Below are positions 13,298-22,919 of a stretch of 64,000 bases of DNA, piece after piece. The notes below the pieces were generated by a model, which made no database searches, was not told where the DNA came from, and worked only from the letters and a program-made list of their open reading frames with translations. Every line of letters starts with the position of its first letter. Position 1 is the stretch's first letter. The translations under genes were made by a program, and so were the position numbers. Location: assembly GCA_013368375.1 (NCBI GenBank), contig JAACJP010000029.1, forward strand, positions 62,001-126,000. The letters are read 5' to 3'. Source of the stretch: Tricholomella constricta. Lineage: Eukaryota; Basidiomycota; Agaricomycetes; Agaricales; Lyophyllaceae.

Positions 13298-15344
13298 TTA
13301 AAAGACAGGCGCCGATCGGCAAAAAGCTGCGCGTCGATCAGCATCTAACTCGGAAACTTTTGAAAAAAGGTTGAGGGCCTCCTTTGTTCTCCCCTCGTCA
13401 TCCCCTTCCAGCTTCCTCTTCAAGTCTTTACCACCCTTCCTTGCCTCAAGAGAATCTGAGGTCTGAAACCCGTATTTGACCCAGCGGAAAAGTCCTCCCG
13501 CACAATACTGGCTGATGGAAATGCGTCGCTCGCCTCCCTGAATCGGACAGTTGCCATGGCGCAGGATGCTTGAAGGAAGCATGATCGTTGCCCCTGGCGG
13601 AAACTCAATCACAAGTCCCAGGTCGAAAAGGATGAGGTGGCCTCCTTTGGTAGGATCATAATTTCCCCCAGAGGTCAGGAGACACATCCCATACGCGACA
13701 TTTGCGGGATCCGTGTGGTCGAGCGTAACGGTTTCGGGTCCGAAGTTGATGGTGATGGCGGGGAATATGCTGTGAGGAAAGTTGATTTGGAGTTGCGGGT
13801 CGTGCACGTACAGCGCCTCTAGATTGGACGCATAATCCCTGTAAATTTTCGGCGCGTAGTAGGCAAACGCGCCTGAGCAGTAGGTGAATGAATTATTGGA
13901 AGGGTAGGGAGAAGCTAGAATTTACGCACTAGATTGGAACCCAGCGATACGCTGAACGCTTGGATCACCCAATACCTCGTCGAGAAGCGCCCGCACCTTG
14001 GTGCTGTGGACCAGATTGCCTGGCCGCTGTAGGAGAACATTGATCAGGAAGCTGTATAATACAAAATAAACAGAATCCCCTACCGTCTGACCACCGCCAT
14101 GAGACACGCCGGATGCTAATGCAAAGAATCTACCCCGGCGATGGCTCAGTTGATCGCTTTTGAATAGCTTTTTTTCTTCACCACGTAAGCGCGCCTGGGT
14201 TATGGCCTCTTCGGCAGCCGATGCCACCTGTGGCCATGAATCATCATTCGGGTGGCCGACCAGAAAGACGATGCCCCGGTCGTCCTTGTCGACGATTGCA
14301 TGCGGGTCACTACATACGCCCTGTCAATTTAAGCACATAGGAGGAGACCAAGTAATACGCACCGACCGTTCCAAGGGAATACCCTAAAACCCGCCGCTTT
14401 GCACTCAGCAAGTGTCCAAGGGGTAGCCCGAGAAGGCCGAAGACGTTTGCCAACCCAGCGTCCAGAAGCCGCTGGAAGTTGCGCAGCGTTCAGATCAGCA
14501 GGGATCACGGAGGGACCTGCGCTTCGTAGCGCAGGCGTATGGCGTAGGCGGTAGTTGACGGCGGGAACCCTGGCATTTGCACCCAGTTTGCGATGGGCTG
14601 CCCGTCGCGCCTTTGAGCGAGCCTTGTTTCGAGATGCCTCAGAAACACCTTGTTGATATGCCGGGGGCTCGGACCTGGCAGCTTTGGATGGGGGCGTTAG
14701 GTCTTCCGGAGGTGTGGACGCGACGGCTTTGGATGTAGGGGACACAGAAATGCCCTGTTGATACGCCGGGGGCTCGGACCTGGCGGCTTTGGATGGGGAC
14801 GTTAGGTCTTCCGGAGGTGTGGACACGACGGGTTTGGATGTAGGGGGCTCGGACGCGGGCTCAGACGCGGCAGCGTTGGAGGATGGGGGTGTTGGATCCT
14901 CCGGGGGTGCGGACGCAACCGCTTGGGATGGTGAACGCTGAGGGGAACCTGATGGGCCCGAACGAGGCAGTGGACGGATAGGACGCGGTACCAAGGTCTG
15001 CGATGAAGAGAGCTCGACGCCATCATTGTGGCTCTCACCATCAAAAAACCGCCCGTCCTCCGCGTCAATAGCGCGCTGGAGCATGGGAAGGATGCTGATA
15101 CCGGTGCTGATCTCGTGAAGTGTTGGAGAAAAGGGGGAGAATGTGGCACCCGAGCGTGTCTATGCCACCAGTAAGTACCCTTCATGACCTTCTGAAGCAA
15201 AGCGGAACTCCCCTTTCGTTCCATTAGCGCGTAACGGTTGTCCTGGTGCGAGGCTTGAAGAACTAGGAAATTGGTTAGCGTTGGGTTCGGAGAGACGTCC
15301 AAAAATAAAACAAGAAACACTACAATCAACCGCCGTGTGCCCAT
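13298..15344 (-). CDS. TET/JBP-type 2-oxoglutarate/Fe(II) dioxygenase, KDZ-linked
   Basis: The C-terminal half has the double-stranded beta-helix of fungal TET/JBP proteins: SGVSHGGGQ and PGNLVH, RIAGFQSS, a YYAPKIYRDY segment, NFGPETVTLDHTD (HxD iron ligands), KGGHLILFDLGLVIEFPPGA, SILRHGN (distal His) and GERRISISQY (Arg for 2-oxoglutarate). All expected ligands are present. An intron (gtaggg..ctacag) within GGGQT|RPGNL restores the family spacing. The N-terminal half is Pro/Ser-rich with two 35-residue tandem repeats (PPEDLT..PSKAARSEPPAYQQG; repeat unit 105 bp at about 14652-14860) and a basic segment. TET/JBP enzymes oxidise 5-methylcytosine or thymine in DNA; the substrate here is unproven. 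The first exons are uncertain. The frame is clear from MLQRAIDAED (15084), and upstream codons are open to about 15.15 kb, so the start given is a guess. It lies 3' to 5' beside the transposase, on the same strand. Confidence 0.88.
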
Positions 15345-15609
15345 GGGTGAGGCTCTCCGTGCAGCTCATGAAGTGGAAGAAGGGAGATTGAAGTAAGCAG
15401 TTGAATAGATAGGCGTACCTTGAATATTTGAATGCTCGAGTATTGCAGTCGAATGTGGGCGTGTAATCGAACGTGGAGGAGGAGGTCAACGTTAATATAA
15501 TACATTGACAATGAATGCAAAGTGATCAACAGAATTTGATCACGTGTCCAAATCACGATCAAGTGATCTGATCAACATCTAGCCGACAGTTATCAGCATT
15601 GAGATTGGG

Positions 15610-15649
15610 TCGCGAACATATTGTAATGGTCGCGAACACGGTCGCGAAC
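15610..15649 (+). repeat. TCGCGAAC direct-repeat array, left copy
   Basis: Three TCGCGAAC copies start at 15610, 15630 and 15642 (spacing 20, then 12). They lie between the divergent TET/JBP gene and the basic-region gene, in otherwise AT-leaning sequence. Each contains the palindrome TCGCGA with two CpG sites. The placement suggests a shared promoter or protein-binding site. The same spacing recurs in the right array. Confidence 0.75.
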
Positions 15650-15844
15650 ATTTTGAAAACCGCACTTTCAAGAGCCTGGAGGAACCTATGGTGTCTGATA
15701 CATTTGGTACGCATTTTCATAGTTATTACGCTCAGATTTATATGGGTGCTGAGGCACAAGATTTGCCCAATAGTAATGGAATGTAAATCGTCTTTCTGCA
15801 GCCCATCAATCGTCCATATATATAGCTAATACACTGGCAATAAC

Positions 15845-16845
15845 ATGTTGTCTTTGTACGAACGCATGAGCTCAGACAGTGAACCCGATATTCCTGATGG
15901 CACCAAGCACACGAGGTATTATCAAAGGTACGTTACAATATCTTGCTGTACGTTTGTCGAGACTTGAAGCTTGGGTACAGGAACCGCGACAAATGTCGAG
16001 ATGCAGCCCGTCTAAGGATGGCAAAAATCCGCGCTCAACGGTTCATATTTTGTATCTTCTATTTGAACTGCTACTGATGTCAATCCTGTTCAGGAAAGCA
16101 GTTACGCTTTCCAAAGAAACAAGGGCCGAGCGCGCACAGAAATCTAAGACGAGGTATGTGCACTTTTGAATTGCTATCGGCCTAGCTCACAAGGAACTTC
16201 AAACGTAGAATTTCCTCCCCGACCCCGAGTGCGAGTGATAACGACTCGAACTCGGAAACGCGACCCCCCATGACACTCCGGCCACCAGAGAACACACTCC
16301 TTCTTCATCGTGATCTTATGGGGTTCGAGGATGAGTTCAATTCCAGTGATTACGACTTTCAGGCAGACAACCACGCCAACGCCGCTACATCTAAAGCAAA
16401 AGCGACGTTTGCCGTCCCGGCTGCTCTGGCGGTATCCGACAATGACACCGATTCCACTCAAGATACACACTTCAATATTTTTAACCAGCTGCAATCTGAC
16501 GTCGAAGCTTGGAGCGCCGCATTTGGTGGTTCATCAACGTGGATCTCCACGCTCGAGCAGTCGTACTCAGATGCTCTTTGGGCCAATACCGTGGAGGATT
16601 GGATTCGCAGCATCTGGGACCATGCAGCGGAGGGTCGGGAGCTTCTCGAACGTCTGAGAAGTATGGAGGGTAGGCTCCCAAGCGAGATGTGGAAGATCAG
16701 AGAGCTCTGGAGGCTCAAGGTGAACCTTGTCGAGACGGTTGTTCGAGGTGTTACCTGTCTCGAGCTCAGAACCAGTCTCATTGATGCGGGAGCCCTCAAT
16801 CTTGTGGTAAACTCAGATACCGTAGGAGCGTGGTCAGATCTTTGA
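15845..16845 (+). CDS. Small protein with an Arg/Lys-rich basic region, KDZ cargo
   Basis: Four exons (15845-15927, 15981-16040, 16094-16153, 16209-16845) join in frame to about 279 residues. All three introns have good GT..AG ends. The N-terminus (MLSLYERMSSDSEPDIPDG) leads into a strongly basic stretch (NRDKCRDAARLRMAKIRAQR, then KETRAERAQKSKTR) that resembles the basic half of a bZIP-like DNA-binding segment. An acidic Ser/Asp region follows, then a helical C-terminal part with Trp residues (DVEAWSAAFGG, NTVEDWIRSIWDHA). A DNA-binding or regulatory role within the element is inference. The gene is transcribed away from the TET/JBP gene, with the TCGCGAAC array between them. Proteins with this basic N-terminus are, to my knowledge, frequent but uncharacterised in Agaricomycetes. 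Confidence 0.75.
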
Positions 16846-16888
16846 ACGCTGTTATGATTGATGTACAAAAATTCGCTCGACATACTGC

Positions 16889-18046
16889 TCAGATGGATGT
16901 ATCATAAGGAGATAAAACGGCGCGAGTAGACACTGAGGTGACTTTTACTACGAGCCCCGCCACTAATGCCTTCTCGTACGCGTCGAGTGCGTCTTGCTCC
17001 GTGGTGTACCGTTCAGGATTCGCGCCCGATATGCCACTGACGTTATTCATGATGCCGGCGCTGATGAACCATGAGCATGAGTTCGAGACGTGCAGAGGCA
17101 ATAGAGTACTCACGATCCACGGAAAACACCTGGCTCGCGCCCAACCTTGACAACGTACCAATAGTCTTCTTTTGCCATCATGTTCTCTAACACCATTAAT
17201 GCATCAGTTGGTCTTGTCTTCAAATTGGGCAGGGGAGCGGAGTAAGAACTTACCAGAAGACAGGAGGCGGGGAGTGGCGATATCTTGTTGCGGCGATGTG
17301 CTTCCATATTGTGCCAAGGGCAACGCGGGCATCCCTGTGGCACCCATAAGCTCATATCGAAAAGCGCCACATAATTGAATCTACGTACCTAGCGATGCGT
17401 CGTCAAGGTCGCTTCGAGCGGCCAAGTCGGCGGCCGTTTCTGCGAGGAAAGCCTTGTAACGCTCTGGTCCGAGAGCTCTTGCGATGATGCCTAAGGAAAG
17501 TCAGTAAAAGTCAGTTTCGCATAGACAAAAAAAGATAGGTAGAAAACGTACGAGGAGAAATAGGCAATACACGTCGAAGCGCTGAGTTGATATACCGGTC
17601 AGCGGACAGATGTGAGATAGAGATGGAGAGGGACGTACCAGCTTGAGCTTCTTCGATGGCGGTATGGGCTGCTTCAAGGGAGATTGCGGCGGATTGAAGG
17701 CCTTCAGAGTGATCGCAGAGACGCTGCCCTCTAACACCGTGAGCGCTCGTGCAATTGGGCTGGGGTGGCGGAGACATTGAGGGCATCGGTGAAGGAGAAC
17801 GGGCCTCGGGTGGCGAAGATGTTGGGGGCGTTGGTGAAGGAGAACTGGGCTGAGAACTGGGCTGGGATGGCGGAGATGATTGAGGCATCGGTGAAGGAGA
17901 ACTACGACGAATGCAGATATGTATTTGTATAGATATTCAAAGTCAGCCGAAGTGAGTTACGAGAGCGTACCTGGAGGACTAGGCCCGATTCTGCTAGATG
18001 GATCGGGCACATGTTGTGGCGCGTGCAATATGTTCTGGTCCTGCAT
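16889..18046 (-). CDS. Protein with RNase H1 N-terminal (viroplasmin-like) domain, KDZ cargo
   Basis: The C-terminal exons read DYWYVVKVGREPGVFRG, intron, then NNVSGISGANPERYTTEQDALDAY. This is the pattern of the RNase H1 N-terminal domain (Cauli_VI type), which binds RNA:DNA hybrids in RNase H1. No RNase H catalytic part follows; the protein stops at SPYDTSI. Upstream exons are Ser/Pro-rich (repeats of SPSP and PPPQP near 17.75-17.88 kb), with helical pieces such as AAISLEAAHTAIEEAQA. Small exons separated by introns of about 50 bp make the middle uncertain. The start (MQDQNILHAPQH, 18046) is tentative because its exon does not join the next one cleanly in phase. It lies convergent with the basic-region gene and divergent from the WTDEQ gene. 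Confidence 0.6.
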
Positions 18047-18362
18047 AGGAATGAAAGCAAAGGACAATCTTGACGGTCAGCGGGCATTGTACCGACTCAA
18101 TACAGTATCGAGGAGTTGTCGGCGACGTGGCGACGTGTAACCGAATCTTATACCCCGTATTCTCGCAAACGTACGCAGTTGAGCTGGCCTGGTCGTCTTG
18201 GGTTGGCATGACACGCATAAAGAGAGACTTGATGCCAGCCTAGTTGTCATTAACTTGGAATATCGGAGATCTGGCTTGGGTTCATGACTATAGGACCAAA
18301 AAATAAAATGATACCGTTCGAACGGCTCCTACATAATCGAAACCCTTGACTCCAACTCCTCG

Positions 18363-20670
18363 ATGGCTTCGCAGTGGACGGACGAGCAGCAAACCTGGCT
18401 GAAATCCAAGCTCCCTGACTTTCTCGAAGCTCAGAAGAATAATACGACAAAGCGCTTTAATCAACTCACCGAAGAAGAATGGTTCCAAACATGGCCAGAG
18501 AAAACAACTCGAAAGGGCGAATCGTTCTCCGTTGACGAGGGAAAAGAAGTAAGTCCAAGGAAATACATGCAGAATATTACTTACGTTCACCACACAGAAA
18601 CTCCGGCGTTGGTTTTTGTGGAACTCGAAGTCGGCGAAGCGTGGCAGATCGAAGAACTCTGCCATCTTCATGAAGCCTCGAAAGGCATCTCGCGCTCCCC
18701 AGTTAGTTCACGTATACCAAAAGCTATACAAGACCAAGACCCAGGAGGCCATCCGAGTCGCCATTGCTGCAGCAGGGGGTAAAAGCATTGATGCGGCTCG
18801 TCGTATTCAGATCATCAAAGAAATCCCGTTGAAGATGCTGGCTGAGGAGGGAGAGGAGGTTGTTGAAGCGGTCAAGGCAGAGAGAGATGCAGTTGTGAAG
18901 GCAAAGGAGGAGCAGGCGGAAGCCCTTGAGAACGCAAGCACCAGCTCGGAGCGAACTCCGCAAGATTATCACGAGTACGTCAGTCGAGTTTGTATGGCTC
19001 TGTTGATTGACCAACTTGACTTTGTTGATCAGCGCCATTCAAGAGTTACCGACTGCTTTGAATGACCTACTGCAAGCCGCGTCGGAAGCAACTGGCTGGG
19101 TCTTTCATTTGCTAGCTGCGGGTCCAAGTCCCATCTCAAACGGTGAAATCGCGAGCATCGAGTGCGTGTTTTCTTGTGATTTTCCTATTACTGACCCATC
19201 AACTTTTGTTGCACCTCGTAGGCAGTACTTCGGGCCTACGTCTACTGCCGGAAACACCTTCTCAGGGGCCCATCCAAGCTACAGAGATCATGTCGAGAAG
19301 CCATTCCTCAATCACATCAAGGGAATTTTTCGTATGTGATGTTGTTATATTTCCAATGCCTTTCTAATTGTATTTTCGCAGCACACGATGTCCGTGTCTC
19401 AAGGGCCTTAAGAGCCGCCTCATCACTGCCCTCTATTGACCTCCATGGTCTCACCCCCATGGGTTCGCCTTCAAGTCCAAAGCACGCCGTCCCACTGCCG
19501 CCATCAAACGCTAGCCAAACGGATGCGTCGATTACCGGTCACAATGAGTTTGATCTTGACGAATTTATGTTGAACTGGGAGGTGCAGTACAATGAGCTTT
19601 CGGATATCTCCAGCCTCCTTTCGAGCACGACACCGTTACCGTATGGTCCGCTGCCCCCGGCGACAGCAGGTACCTCGCCCTCCTCGGACAGCCCTTCATT
19701 TACGCCGCCACCCTTTGCTCTACCAGCCTCCACTCCTGTAGCAGACTCAAGTGGCCCGCTTGCTCTGCCAGTCCCGAATATGGGTGTATTCATACCGCCG
19801 GCCCCCAATCTTCCCACTCAATTGGCTGCAAACGGACTCGAAATCACACCATATGCACCACCAGCCCCGACTCTGAGCCCGCTTCCCCCGCCAGACACGC
19901 GTGGAATCGTGCAGCCTGCCTTAAACATGCCAAGCCAGCCAGCCTCGATCACGACTACATCCGTACTGCCTTCCTTGAACACCCAACACCCCTCCCTCTC
20001 GAACACGTCGAACACGGGTACATGTGTTCCACTAGCCCCAAATATGGTCCCACATGGACCTACCCAGCCAATGTCCCCATTCATGACCATACTCCCGAAC
20101 ACCACCACTCACCTGAACACCGCTCACCCCACTCACCTGAACACCGCCATGCACCCAAACACCGCTCCCCCGACCACCACTCACCCGAACACCGTTCACC
20201 CGAACACCGCCATTCACCCGAACACGACCAACCTGAACACGACCAACTTGAACACGCCACCTCAGGACTACACGGTTGCAGGGCCTGCAGCGACGACTCA
20301 GCTCGTCGACGAAGATGAGCCTCTCAGTACATCGGAGGAAGTTTTTACAAAGCGCCAGGCAGCAGCGCAGAAGCGTGCGGGGACCATGGCGCTTAAAAAG
20401 GCCATTGCTGAAGAGAAGAAGAAAGCTCTGGCTGCAAAGAAGAAGGGAACGGCGGCGGCTATAAGGAAGGCCTCAACTAAGGCCGTCACGAAATCAGCAC
20501 CTCACGCGGTGCCCAAGAATGTTTCAGAGCGCCCCCGCCGCGCTGTGAAACCTCCACCGCGGGCTGACCGGAGCCCTTCCCCTCCTGCCAAAAAGTATGC
20601 ATTTTCTTCCCGTTTGCATGTGAGCGCCGCTGACTGTCATGCGCAATCCAGGCAGAAAAAGTCATCTTGA
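18363..20670 (+). CDS. WTDEQ-type agaricomycete protein of unknown function, KDZ cargo
   Basis: Begins MASQWTDEQQTWL, followed by NQLTEEEWFQTWPEK. This N-terminal signature (aromatic, acidic, W..F..W) is shared by a large uncharacterised protein group in Agaricomycetes. Exon 1 ends at 18548 (gtaagt), the next opens at 18598 (KLRRWF..). Further introns separate VYQKLYKTKTQEAIRVAI and a charged coiled-coil-like stretch (EEGEEVVEAVKAERDAV) from later exons (ELPTALNDLLQAASEATGW, NGEIASIE, QYFGPTSTAGNTFSGAHP). The last exon from about 19381 is long and Pro/Ser/Thr-rich with HPNT-type repeats. It ends in a Lys/Ala-rich basic tail (KKALAAKKKGTAAAIRK, RPRRAVKPPPR) of the AT-hook or histone-tail sort. 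Function is unknown; the basic tail suggests nucleic-acid contact. Confidence 0.68.
20095..20265 (+). repeat. Coding minisatellite (Asn-Thr-His-Pro repeats)
   Basis: Units of about 12-18 bp around ACCCGAACACCG and ACCTGAACACC repeat within the last exon of the WTDEQ-type gene. They encode runs of HPNTA, HLNTA and NLNT. Copy number is likely to vary between alleles. Confidence 0.8.
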
Positions 20671-20755
20671 GAGTACTGAAATTAAATTGTTGATTTACGA
20701 ATTAGCGTAGTGTCCTGTATCTAGAGTATACTGATAATGCGCTTGAGTAACAAGG

Positions 20756-20816
20756 TCGCGAACGTCGCGAACCGTAAACCGTAGTCGCGAACCTAGTCGC
20801 GAACTTAGTCGCGAAC
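20756..20816 (+). repeat. TCGCGAAC direct-repeat array, right copy
   Basis: Five copies start at 20756, 20765, 20785, 20797 and 20809 (spacings 9, 20, 12, 12). They lie just 3' of the WTDEQ-type gene, 420 bp inside the right terminal array. Orientation is the same as in the left copy at 15.6 kb, and the 20-then-12 spacing is shared. Confidence 0.8.
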
Positions 20817-21234
20817 AAATATTAAAAACTTCACGAATGACTTGATCATGAACGTCTTGAGTGTTCTGGATTCACAAATGTCTTCAGCGTTTTCAGCGGA
20901 GAGGGGAAAATCGTATTGCATGGCATGTTCGCATATATACCTGGCGTGACTTCACAAAATTAAACAAAGTCAGGCCGAGTTGGCCGAGGCACTTCACGTG
21001 AGTCGAAACTAACTTAAAAAAACAACTAAGTCCCAAATTGAAGACCCGAGGGCGCACATCAAGGGCGTCTGTCTTGGCATCGTGAAGCACAGCGACAACA
21101 TGGTGCAGGAAGCTGCCAGCAACAGCGATCAGAATGGTGGCCGCTTCTGGCAGGCACGAACAGAACCCAAGCCCAGGCCAGCGCCCAAAATGGACCCAAA
21201 ATGGACCGGCAATCTGATGCCGAGCAGTACCCGG

Positions 21235-21338
21235 TTTGCAAAGCTCAGTCGACTGGACTTTGCAAAGTTCAGTCGACTGGAGCATACAGTCATTTTTGCA
21301 AAGCTATTTTACTGTGTGTTACAGTCTGTTTTTGCAAA
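21235..21338 (-). repeat. Right terminal array of the KDZ element
   Basis: Four TTTGCAAA copies start at 21235, 21259, 21295 and 21331 (spacings 24, 36, 36), the mirror image of the left array. Two copies of CAGTCGACTGGA flank the second palindrome. Together with 9069-9166 it forms an imperfect inverted repeat of about 100 bp. Confidence 0.8.
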
Positions 21339-21799
21339 GTTATTACAGTGTTGCCTGAACATCCTTATCGCGCGGGAGTTGATTACCGGGATCGTACAAT
21401 GGGCAAGGGCCCTACCCCATGCGTGCGTGTTTATCATAACATCATAACTGAAGCAAACTTAACCCTCCCGAAAAGAATAGCCTCTCAAGTTCTCTCATCA
21501 CCGACATCGATCACCATCGAGCGTACCACGAAATATCCAAGGCATCGTGCACCATTTGAACGTGGGATGGCACGACGATCCGCCTCCAGTCCGTGTTCTC
21601 CGTTCGTCTCGCAGTTCTTATGTCACCCATCTCATACCGCAGGATCTCGGCGCCATACAGGCGATGAAACAAATACCCAAGGAGATCGGCATAGATTGAC
21701 AGGCTGTTTACCTAGTAATCAATTACCCTCAACGCGCTCAGCAAGTTCACTCTCAGAATTGCGCAACTCCGATCTCCTCATCGCAATCACACCCACCTA

Positions 21800-22580
21800 C
21801 CAGGAGCCATTCCAACCTGTCTTTCCTCCCCTCTACACTCACCTGCGTGCATGAATTCCCAGACGGCGTTTTCCGGGCGCAAGTCGAACATTCACCGGCG
21901 CTCATTGGCCAGCGCCTCGGATGTCCAAGTCCTATCCCGTCTACCTCCACAAAAAAAAGCAATTAGCTTCGATGGTGGATGATATGTGAGTTTGGGTTTG
22001 GTATATCCGCAAAGTTCGCACGAAAAGGCTAGCAGAAAGGATGGAGAGGTAAAAGTTGAGACATACCTGCACACTAGCGCTCTCGCCCTCTCCAAACACC
22101 TTCAACATCATGCGCCTTAGACGCTCTGCCACTCCCACCGCATCCCACATGCTACCGCCCTCCGACGGATCCAGAAGTGCAAAGTCAAGCTGCTTGGCAT
22201 CAGTGGGCGCGGCGAAGCGTACCGCAGATCGACAGCGGTGCTGAAGATGGGTCGGAGACCTTGGCAAGGGTGGTGTATTTGTCACGGATAAAATTGAAAA
22301 GGAGGGGCCTGTGGATTTGAGGACTGCAGGGGGTCAATGGGTGCGAGGGAATAAAGAGGAGGGACGTACGGGGAGAAAGGAGAAGTATGGAGTTCAAGGT
22401 GGGAGAGGCGACAGCTGGAGAGCCGGTGAGATTTGCAAGATAAGTTAATGAATTGATCTCCGATCTCGAAGGGACCAACCACCTCAAATCTATAACAGCC
22501 AGCTTCCGTTCGCCATGGTCTCCGTCGAGCTCTCCTCGGGCCCTCCCCAAACACGGCATGCGCTCCACGACGGTCAAACC
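21800..22580 (-). CDS. Possible multi-exon gene, not recognised
   Basis: Minus-strand frames give coherent exon-like pieces in order: FEIGDQFINLSCKSHR, KYTTLAKVSDPSSAPLS, QLDFALLDPSEGGSMWDAV with VAERLRRMMLKVFGEG, then FDLRPENAVWEFMHAG. Possible donors (gtatgtctc after ASVQ; gtgagtgt after MHAG) are present. I could not join them without doubt and recognise no domain. It sits between the KDZ element and 7TM copy B. It could be a real host gene cut by rearrangement, or a relic. Confidence 0.25.
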
Positions 22581-22660
22581 CGGGCCGCTCGTCGTGTCCG
22601 TCCCCGTGTTCCCGCGTGATATTTATACCACGTTGACCTCTGCACACGGACACAGGAGCA
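22430..22660. repeat. Inverted copy of the segment upstream of 7TM copies A and D
   Basis: Reading plus-strand, this block (CAGCCAGCTTCCGTTCG..., ACCCGGGCCGCTCGTC..., CGTTGACCTCTGCACACG) matches the reverse complement of 4.37-4.52 kb and 41.93-42.08 kb. A local inversion therefore joined it to copy B. Confidence 0.6.
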
Positions 22661-22919
22661 TGGAGCGTGCACTAGCACAAATCAGTAGAACTTTTTACTT
22701 TGTTCTCATACCCGTGAGAGCTCATCAACATCCTCTAGTTCCCATTTTTACAATCGTTTTCATTGGAGAACGCAGTGATTACGGGGATTTCGCCAATCTC
22801 ATCATCGCAACATCCAAAGCTCCTTGAAACTCACACAGCCACAAGTTCCGCTTTTATATACCAGGTCAATGATGCGGAATGTAGTTGTTTCTTCACGGTT
22901 CTTCGTATCATGTCGCCCG

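Larger units (their letters stand above)
9066..21341. mobile_element. KDZ-class DNA transposon carrying a TET/JBP gene and three further genes
   Basis: The span is set by inverted terminal arrays of TTTGCAAA (9069-9166 and 21235-21338). It holds five genes: KDZ transposase (-), TET/JBP dioxygenase (-), basic-region protein (+), RNase H1 N-domain protein (-) and a WTDEQ-type protein (+). Linkage of KDZ (Kyakuja-Dileera-Zisupton) transposases with TET/JBP genes is established for basidiomycetes. That all five genes belong to one element is inferred from the bracketing arrays. The exact ends and the target-site duplication (8 bp in Zisupton-type elements) could not be fixed by eye, so the ends are good to some tens of bases. 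The transposase and dioxygenase frames look intact, so the insertion may be young. Confidence 0.75.

Noticed and set aside
15610..20816. A nested transposon with TCGCGAAC ends
   Set aside because: Units at both places point the same way, not inverted, and no target-site duplication or separate transposase was found. A regulatory array fits better.
9040..21370. An 8-bp target-site duplication of the KDZ element
   Set aside because: Compared the flanks outside the outermost TTTGCAAA by eye and saw no matching 8-mer. The ends may extend further or the duplication may have decayed.
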